Part shown: one piece after another, positions 1 through 5,137 of the stretch
How the letters are laid out: the number at the start of each line of letters is the position of its first letter
Position numbering within the stretch: the first letter of the stretch is position 1
NCBI GenBank assembly: GCA_030599405.1
Contig: JAUVOB010000050.1
Coordinates: 1-7,932, forward strand
Source: Chloroflexota bacterium
Lineage (GTDB): Bacteria > Chloroflexota > Anaerolineae > Promineifilales > Promineifilaceae
Length of the DNA stretch: 7,932 bases
Reading direction: 5' to 3'
Notes under the pieces: generated by a model
Told to the model about the DNA's origin: nothing
Database searches by the model: none
The model's input: the letters and a program-made list of their open reading frames with translations, nothing else
Program-made: the position numbers and the translations under genes

Positions 1-2
1 CG

Positions 3-767
3 GTACCGGGACCGAAATCCAAAGGCTCTCGAATGAGGGCGAGCGCTCCAGCCCAGGTAGAAATGGCAATGCCGGCTGTGAGTGCGCGAGAGGTTGATCA
101 AATTTACGAGTCGGAAGCGGTAGCGAAGGTTGCTCGAAGGGATACGGCAGGACCGGCAACGACTTATAAAATTGCCGGTCGATCGGATATTCCGGGCGAT
201 GGCTCGCCACACAAGACCACGATAGGTCGCCATTCTGTGTCTCCGAACCTTGACTATCTCACCATCCCGAAGCAGGTTGACGCCGTGTATAGAAGGGTGA
301 AGATCGTTAACGAAACGGATAGCGCTCTTTTAGCGGGCAAGGCAAGTCTGTTCGCCGGCACTGAATATATTGGTAGTGTTAGTATTGACAATACGGCGCC
401 GGGCGATGATCTTGAACTTCTTTTCGGAACCGAGGAACGCATAGCCGTTGAACGAGAGCTGACCCAGAGAGCAGTCGAAAAAACTAGACTGAGAGATAGA
501 AGGGAGCTTAGTTATGGTTACGAGATCAAGTTGCGCAACCTGCTTCCAAGCGATGTTGAGATAGAGGTCCAAGATCACATTCCTGTATCCAAGCATGAAG
601 ATATCAAAGTAGAATTGGAGCAAACATCACTCGAACCAACAGACCATAGCGATCTCAATTTGCTTAAGTGGCGCCTGGTCGTTCCCACTGATGAAGAGAA
701 ATCGATACAATATGAATATAGCGTATCCCATCCACGGCAAATGAGCGTGATTGGATTAGTCGACTAG
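3..767 (+). CDS. DUF4139 (MuiA-family) protein, C-terminal part, cut by the left window edge
   Basis: The reading frame is open from the left edge (codons from base 3 have no stop), so the gene very likely begins outside the window and the ATG at 33 is probably internal. The visible part matches the C-terminal DUF4139 domain of the MuiA ('mucoidy inhibitor A') family. Markers are a linker leading into TYKIAGRSDIPGDGSPHKT, then the LDYLTIPK segment, the VNETDSALLAGKASLFAGT strand pair, a GDDLELLFGTEERIAVERE stretch, and a C-terminal beta-rich section ending in IGLVD. Family members usually have an N-terminal DUF4140 domain and a coiled coil before this domain; neither is visible here. The biochemical function of the family is not established. 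The gene ends 14 bases before the likely hflX start and probably shares its transcript. I am confident of the family, not of any role. Confidence 0.85.
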   Translation, partial: VPGPKSKGSRMRASAPAQVEMAMPAVSAREVDQIYESEAVAKVARRDTAGPATTYKIAGRSDIPGDGSPHKTTIGRHSVSPNLDYLTIPKQVDAVYRRVKIVNETDSALLAGKASLFAGTEYIGSVSIDNTAPGDDLELLFGTEERIAVERELTQRAVEKTRLRDRRELSYGYEIKLRNLLPSDVEIEVQDHIPVSKHEDIKVELEQTSLEPTDHSDLNLLKWRLVVPTDEEKSIQYEYSVSHPRQMSVIGLVD

Positions 768-771
768 AATC

Positions 772-776
772 GGAGG
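772..776 (+). promoter_or_regulatory. Shine-Dalgarno sequence of hflX
   Basis: GGAGG lies directly after the stop of the DUF4139 gene and is the best ribosome binding site in the region. Spacing is 5 bases to ATT (782), 8 to ACG (785) and only 2 to ATC (779). It is about 90 bases from the TTG at 866, too far to serve it. This site is the main reason for placing the hflX start near 782. Confidence 0.6.
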
Positions 777-781
777 ACATC

Positions 782-2098
782 ATTACGAAAGATCTGCACG
801 AAATAACCCTACCGGAAGAAAAGGCCTATCTTGTCGGTGTAGGAATTAAGGGCTCAAGGCCATTATTGACCGTTGGCGATAGCCTCATCGAGTTGGGTCA
901 CCTTGCCAAGACAGCCGGTCTCGAAGTCGTCGGTCAATCAGAACAGCACCTGTCCCATCCTAACAGTGCTACCTATATTGGTAGCGGCAAACTTGCCGAA
1001 GTAAAGGAAGATGTTGCTAATCTCAACGCTGAGGTCGTGCTTTTCGACGATGAACTAAAACCTCGTCATCAGCGAGAGCTCGAGAAGAGTTTTGGCGAGG
1101 ATGTTATGGTTCTGGATCGAACCGCCCTTATCCTTGATGTATTCGCGCTCCATGCCAATACAAGGGAAGGAATGCTTCAAGTCGAGCTGGCTCAACTTGA
1201 ATACCGGCTCCCGCGCCTGACGAGGATGTGGACCCACCTGGCCAGACAGGCGGGTGGGCGAGCCGGAGGTGATGCCGGAGGAGTTGGACTAAGGGGGCCT
1301 GGCGAAACGCAGCTAGAAGTAGACAGGAGAGAGATCGGTCGCCGGATCGCAACGTTAAAGCGAGAACTGGACACCGTGCGAGCCCATCGCAGTCGCTATA
1401 GGGCGAAACGTCGTCAGACCGAGCTCCAGGTCATAGCCATTGTCGGCTATACAAACTCAGGCAAATCTACCTTGCTAAACAGGCTAAGCAATGCGGACGT
1501 ATTTTCCGCGGACATGCTGTTCGCCACTTTGGATCCCACAACAAGAAGAGTGGCAATGCCTGGTGGTCGGGAAGTGTTATTCACGGATACTGTCGGATTC
1601 ATCCAGAAATTGCCACCGGATATAGTGGCGGCATTTCGGGCCACTCTTGAGGAGATCACCGAGGCTGATATGTTGCTGCACATCGTAGATGCCACCCATC
1701 CGAACGCCACGGCTCAGAAGGAATCGGTGGAGGATATACTTGCCGAGTTGGAAATAGATCACTTGCCGACAGTTATTGCCCTGAACAAGGTTGACTTGTT
1801 ATCTGATGATTATGATCCAACCAGTAAATTCCCCGAGTCCGGCGTTACCGTACCAATATCAGCCCTGAAAGGGCAAGGTATCGACACTTTGCTCTTGGCC
1901 ATCGAGGCTTTGATGGAACAGCAGTTCCTGCCACTAACGGTGTTATTGCCTTACGATCGTGGAGACCTCATGTCTCTATTCCACGAAAGGGGACAGGTCA
2001 GCTCGGAAAACCACTCGGTCGAAGGGATAAGAATAATCGGTCGCCTTCCCCATAGGATTGTTCCTTATTTTAGCGGCTATGAAGTTCCGCAAGAGTAG
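782..2098 (+). CDS. hflX: GTPase HflX, probably with a non-AUG start
   Basis: HflX is a ribosome-associated GTPase of the Obg-HflX superfamily; in studied bacteria it binds the 50S subunit and splits stalled or hibernating ribosomes after stress. From an ATT start at 782 it would be 438 residues, normal for the family. The N-terminal HflX domain has the YIGSGKLAEV and VLFDDEL segments and the helix LDRTALILDVFA. It leads through MLQVELAQL to a glycine-rich loop with the family signature GVGLRGPGETQLEVDRR (about 167-183). The G domain follows: Walker A GYTNSGKS (222-229), switch I FATLDPTTRR (247-256), DTVGFI (269-274), NKVD (335-338) and SALKG (360-364). The start is uncertain. The conserved first strand (KAYLVGV) lies before the first TTG at 866, and back to the in-frame stop at 719-721 there is no ATG, GTG or TTG. 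I chose ATT at 782 because GGAGG sits 5 bases upstream; ACG at 785 or ATC at 779 are alternatives, as is a sequence error. Confidence 0.95.
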   Translation: MTKDLHEITLPEEKAYLVGVGIKGSRPLLTVGDSLIELGHLAKTAGLEVVGQSEQHLSHPNSATYIGSGKLAEVKEDVANLNAEVVLFDDELKPRHQRELEKSFGEDVMVLDRTALILDVFALHANTREGMLQVELAQLEYRLPRLTRMWTHLARQAGGRAGGDAGGVGLRGPGETQLEVDRREIGRRIATLKRELDTVRAHRSRYRAKRRQTELQVIAIVGYTNSGKSTLLNRLSNADVFSADMLFATLDPTTRRVAMPGGREVLFTDTVGFIQKLPPDIVAAFRATLEEITEADMLLHIVDATHPNATAQKESVEDILAELEIDHLPTVIALNKVDLLSDDYDPTSKFPESGVTVPISALKGQGIDTLLLAIEALMEQQFLPLTVLLPYDRGDLMSLFHERGQVSSENHSVEGIRIIGRLPHRIVPYFSGYEVPQE

Positions 2099-2109
2099 AT
2101 CGATGAATC

Positions 2110-2145
2110 GATGTTGCCGATACGGGCACTCCAATAAGCAACATC
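2110..2145. repeat. 8-bp inverted repeat downstream of hflX
   Basis: GATGTTGC (2110-2117) and its exact reverse complement GCAACATC (2138-2145) flank a 20-base loop. Just upstream, the self-complementary ATCGAT occurs twice (2099-2104 and 2107-2112) with a GA between. No U-rich tract follows, so a normal intrinsic terminator is unlikely. It could be an mRNA hairpin between cotranscribed genes, an operator, or chance. Confidence 0.35.
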
Positions 2146-2226
2146 TACTTGATCCTGTTCCATGTCTGAATGGGCGTCCTACTGGACGTGGTCGGCACTC
2201 AGGAGTCTATCGTTCCGGTTAGTCGT

Positions 2227-2433
2227 ATGAATCGATTGATTGACAGAATAGCCGACTTTCTAGCTGCAAAGCCCGGCCTGCTGCCTATCGTCGGGCTTGG
2301 TCTAATAATCCTTAACTTCCTGTTGCAGATTTACCCAGGATCGAGTTATTGGGTCGTAGATAGCAATCTTCTGCTGCATCTTGGTTTGGTCATAGGGTTC
2401 CTGGGATTTTTATTGATTCGTGCTCTTGGCTAA
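2227..2433 (+). CDS. Small two-helix membrane protein of unknown function
   Basis: From the ATG at 2227 this is a 68-residue protein with a short amphipathic N-terminus (MNRLIDRIADFLAAKPG), a hydrophobic helix at about residues 17-36 (LLPIVGLGLIILNFLLQIY), a short polar turn (PGSSYWVVDS), and a second helix at about 47-67 (LLLHLGLVIGFLGFLLI). Both helices look like membrane spans. The same frame is open to an ATG at 2170, which would add 19 residues of ordinary soluble sequence. I prefer 2227 because the amphipathic segment and helices begin there and the extension looks non-conserved, although neither start has a good ribosome binding site. AGGAG at 2201-2205 is 21 bases from 2227, too far to be clear. 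It is reminiscent of short membrane proteins I associate with Chloroflexota, but I cannot name a family. It lies between hflX and the M20 gene on the same strand; no function can be inferred. Confidence 0.7.
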   Translation: MNRLIDRIADFLAAKPGLLPIVGLGLIILNFLLQIYPGSSYWVVDSNLLLHLGLVIGFLGFLLIRALG

Positions 2434-2480
2434 TACCCGCTTCACCTTCAGAGATTGTTAGCCCCATCAAATAGGAAATC

Positions 2481-3671
2481 ATGAATCTCGTAAGAGAAAT
2501 TGCTATGGATAACCGCGTTGGCGCAGCCATGGCCTCATTTGAATCCAACCTACGTACGACTGTTGATCTTGCAGTCGCTATTCAACAAATTCCTTCGCCG
2601 ACGTTTGAAGAAGGAGAACGGGCAGTCTATGTTGAGTCACTCTATGCCAAGACTGGGCTGGATCAAGTGCACAAAGATGAAATCCATAATGTTTTCGGGC
2701 GATATGCAGGTACAGACTCTCGACAATCCCTCGTGATATCTGCCCATTTGGATACTGTTTTTCCAATTGCGACTGATTTAGCAATTAGATACGACGGGCC
2801 AAAGATGGAGTCTAACCGAATCTATGGGCCTGGATTAGCAGACAACGCTCTTGGTGTGGCAGGATTGATAACCTTGGCCAGGACATTGGAGCGTAACGGA
2901 TTTCGGACCGAATCGGACATATGGCTGGTGGCCAATGTTGCCGAGGAGGGACTAGGGAATCTCATGGGAATGCGAGCCGTGGTCGATAAATTTGGCCCGG
3001 ATGCTACCTACCTTGTGCTAGAAGGCGGATCCTTCGGATTAGTCTTTCATGAGGCTATCGGCGTGCATCGCTACCTGATCGAAGTGCGAACTCCAGGAGG
3101 ACATTCCTGGGGTGATTTCGGAAAACCGAACGCCATTCAAATCCTGAGTAGCCTCATTAACGACATCTCAAACCTAAATGTTCCTGCCGAACCGAAGACG
3201 ACGTTTAACATTGGCGTCATAGAAGGAGGAACTACCGTCAACACCATTGCCTCTGTAGCGAATTGCCAGCTAGATCTACGCTCCGCAGAAAAAGATCTGC
3301 TAGATAAAATAACCAATCAGATAGGTCGACTAGTCGAAAGCGCCAATGGACAACCTGATGTACAGGTGGTGATGACTCAAATAGGCAAGCGACCTTCCGG
3401 GCGTATCTCGCGTGAATCGGCCGTGGTCAAAATGGCGACCGCTGCTCTCGAGCAGGTAGGTTGCTCTCCGGTAGAATTCATGGCTGGGAGCACTGACGCT
3501 AGCGTACCGATCGGGCTTGGGATTCCATCAGTGTGCATTGGCTTGGCGAAATCGGGCAACACACACCGTCTTGACGAATTTGTTGACATAACGCATTTAG
3601 CACAGGGACTTGGCCAGTTATTATTGCTTAGCTTGGCGATGGCTGGTCTTGTAGGAGAGGGAGCGGAATGA
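2481..3671 (+). CDS. M20-family metallopeptidase / amidohydrolase
   Basis: This 396-residue protein is a two-domain M20 zinc hydrolase, the family of PepT, ArgE, carboxypeptidase G2 and aminoacylases, which cleave peptide or N-acyl amide bonds using two metal ions. All expected catalytic residues are visible: H89 and D91 in SAHLDTVF, bridging D121 in GPGLADNALG, catalytic E155 with ligand E156 in VAEEGLGN, ligand E181 in LVLEGG, and C-terminal ligand H362 in GNTHRLDEF. The lid domain, about 195-305, carries the usual TPGGHSWGDF segment with H208. There is no signal peptide, so it should be cytoplasmic. Substrate cannot be read from sequence; dipeptides, tripeptides or N-acyl amino acids are all possible. 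The start at 2481 has a weak AGGA 4 bases upstream; ATG at 2505 is an alternative that would still keep the conserved region starting near LAVAIQQIPSPTFEE. A 47-base gap separates it from the small membrane protein. Confidence 0.93.
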   Translation: MNLVREIAMDNRVGAAMASFESNLRTTVDLAVAIQQIPSPTFEEGERAVYVESLYAKTGLDQVHKDEIHNVFGRYAGTDSRQSLVISAHLDTVFPIATDLAIRYDGPKMESNRIYGPGLADNALGVAGLITLARTLERNGFRTESDIWLVANVAEEGLGNLMGMRAVVDKFGPDATYLVLEGGSFGLVFHEAIGVHRYLIEVRTPGGHSWGDFGKPNAIQILSSLINDISNLNVPAEPKTTFNIGVIEGGTTVNTIASVANCQLDLRSAEKDLLDKITNQIGRLVESANGQPDVQVVMTQIGKRPSGRISRESAVVKMATAALEQVGCSPVEFMAGSTDASVPIGLGIPSVCIGLAKSGNTHRLDEFVDITHLAQGLGQLLLLSLAMAGLVGEGAE

Positions 3672-3688
3672 TCGCCCGCCTCATCAGC

Positions 3689-3718
3689 ATCACAACAACT
3701 TAACATAATCATTATATT
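3689..3718 (+). promoter_or_regulatory. Possible sigma-70-like promoter before the acyl-CoA dehydrogenase gene
   Basis: The 70-base gap after the M20 gene is distinctly AT-rich. TATATT at 3713-3718 matches five of six bases of the -10 consensus; ATCACA at 3689-3694, 18 bases upstream, matches four of six of the -35 consensus. The placement, just before a gene with its own good ribosome binding site, fits. AT-rich spacers yield such matches often, so this is tentative. Confidence 0.3.
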
Positions 3719-3731
3719 TCGTCGTTTAACT

Positions 3732-3736
3732 AGGAG
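3732..3736 (+). promoter_or_regulatory. Shine-Dalgarno sequence of the acyl-CoA dehydrogenase gene
   Basis: AGGAG ends 5 bases before the ATG at 3742 and supports that start. Confidence 0.7.
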
Positions 3737-3741
3737 CTACA

Positions 3742-4896
3742 ATGGATTTTCAATTAAATGAAGAACAGCGGATGTTTCAGGATCTTGTCCATGATTTCGT
3801 GGCCAGGGAGGTGAAGCCCAGGGCACGAGACACAGACGAGAAGGGGGAATTTAATTGGCCGGCCGTTCGAAAGATGGGCCCTTTGGGATTGCTTGGTCTA
3901 GAAGTGCCTGAAGAGTACGGTGGCGCCGGTGTTGATCCGGTAAGCGCCGCCATTGCCATTGAAGAGTTGGGTTGGGGATGTGGTTCAACAGCCCTGGCTA
4001 TCGCCGCTCACAACACTCTTGCGCTGGGACCCATCGTTAAGTATGGAACTGAACAGCAAAAACAGAGGTGGTTACCGGCTCTCGCAGGAGGACATGGACA
4101 ACTTGCCTGCTTGGGATTGACAGAGCCTGGCGCGGGATCAGACCTTCAGGGCGGCGTCCGCACGAACGCGGTGATAGAAGGAGATTCCTGGATCATCGAC
4201 GGCAGCAAGATGTGGTTGACCAATGCCTCGATCTCTGACGTTATGGTGCTGTTGTGTCGAACAGACCGTAATCCAGGTAGCCGTAGCCTTAGCCAGATAA
4301 TTGTCCCCAGCGATTCACCGGGAATTTCTATCGGTCCTCCCGAGAAAAAGATGGGTCTTAAAGGTTCGCCAACCCACGCGGTTACCTTCGACGAAGTTCG
4401 GGTACCCCTTGAGAATCTGGTGGGTGAAGAAGGACGGGGCTTGCACCAGACATTGACTACTCTCGACGCCGGCCGCATCGGCATTGGCGCACTCGCGGTT
4501 GGGCTGGCGCAGTCGGCGTTCGAAGAAGCGATCAAATACTCAAAGGAAAGGGAGACCTTTGGTAAACCTATCGCTCAGCACCAGGCCGTACAATGGATGT
4601 TGGCCGACGCCGCAACTGAAATTCAGGCAGCCAGACTGATGGTGTATTGGACGGCTTGGTTGAAGATGGAAAAACGATCGTATACGAAGAGCGCCGCCAT
4701 GGCCAAGCTCTTCGCAACCGAGGTAAGTGAACGCGTTTGCCGCAATGCCATCCAGGTACACGGCGGCTACGGGTACAGCAGTGAGTTCCCGGTTGAACGT
4801 ATCTATAGAGACACACGCCTAATGACAATTGGCGAAGGAACTAGCGAGATCCAGAGGCTGGTTATTGCCCGACACATACTAACTGAAGTTAATTAG
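3742..4896 (+). CDS. Acyl-CoA dehydrogenase (FAD-dependent)
   Basis: The protein is a full-length acyl-CoA dehydrogenase of 384 residues, the usual size for the tetrameric soluble short- and medium-chain class. It would oxidise an acyl-CoA to the trans-2-enoyl-CoA and pass electrons from FAD to an electron transfer flavoprotein. Evidence in order: an N-terminal helical domain beginning DFQLNEEQRMFQD; the middle beta domain with signature 1, LGLTEPGAGSD (124-134), and the FAD-contacting WLTNAS (158-163); and the C-terminal helical domain with RIGIGA (245-250), QVHGGYGYSSEFPVER (338-353) and IGEGTSEIQR (363-372). E365 aligns with the catalytic base of medium-chain and short-chain enzymes (Glu376 of MCAD). 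Chain length or branched-chain specificity cannot be told from sequence by eye. No ETF, thiolase or hydratase gene lies in the window, so the pathway is not defined by context. The start is supported by AGGAG 5 bases upstream. Its 3' end faces the acylase gene across a shared hairpin. Confidence 0.96.
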   Translation: MDFQLNEEQRMFQDLVHDFVAREVKPRARDTDEKGEFNWPAVRKMGPLGLLGLEVPEEYGGAGVDPVSAAIAIEELGWGCGSTALAIAAHNTLALGPIVKYGTEQQKQRWLPALAGGHGQLACLGLTEPGAGSDLQGGVRTNAVIEGDSWIIDGSKMWLTNASISDVMVLLCRTDRNPGSRSLSQIIVPSDSPGISIGPPEKKMGLKGSPTHAVTFDEVRVPLENLVGEEGRGLHQTLTTLDAGRIGIGALAVGLAQSAFEEAIKYSKERETFGKPIAQHQAVQWMLADAATEIQAARLMVYWTAWLKMEKRSYTKSAAMAKLFATEVSERVCRNAIQVHGGYGYSSEFPVERIYRDTRLMTIGEGTSEIQRLVIARHILTEVN

Positions 4897-4979
4897 GTGC
4901 ACGCGATTATCCGCCTGGAATAAGAAGCGTCCCTCTTCGATGTTTCTCAGATAGGTATATTTTCGTTCGTAGATCTTCC

Positions 4980-5013
4980 AAAAAAAAGGCGTTCCCCCTT
5001 CCCAGGGAACGCC
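4980..5013 (-). terminator. Rho-independent terminator of the acylase transcript, perhaps bidirectional
   Basis: GGCGTTCCC (4988-4996) and GGGAACGCC (5005-5013) form a perfect 9-bp GC-rich stem with an 8-base loop. The A8 run at 4980-4987 becomes a T8 tract directly after the stem on the minus strand, a textbook terminator for the acylase gene that ends at 5138. On the plus strand the stem is followed only by CCATTTATCTATT, a weaker T-rich tail, so it may also stop transcription coming from the acyl-CoA dehydrogenase gene. The rest of the 241-base convergent gap (4897-5137) shows no gene; it holds a short tandem GATGCT repeat (5063-5074) and a weak 5-bp inverted repeat (CAGCC at 5056, GGCTG at 5081). 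Confidence 0.85.
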
Positions 5014-5137
5014 CCATTTATCTATTGATTAAGGGAGCCAGGTCACTGACACCGCCAGCCGGGATGCTGATGCTGTTCGTGGCTGCGCAGGTCATCGGAT
5101 CTAATCCAACGAAACCGAAGGGTGGTTAAGGCTTTTT

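Noticed and set aside
866..868. TTG as the hflX start (410 residues)
   Set aside because: It would remove the conserved first strand of the HflX N-terminal domain and leaves the good GGAGG at 772 unused. Only a weak AGG lies just upstream.
2162..2230. Short frame from ATG at 2162 (22 residues)
   Set aside because: No ribosome binding site or recognisable leader-peptide features such as regulatory codon runs.
4146..4535. 129-residue minus-strand open frame
   Set aside because: Shadow of the acyl-CoA dehydrogenase coding region; low-complexity, unlikely composition.
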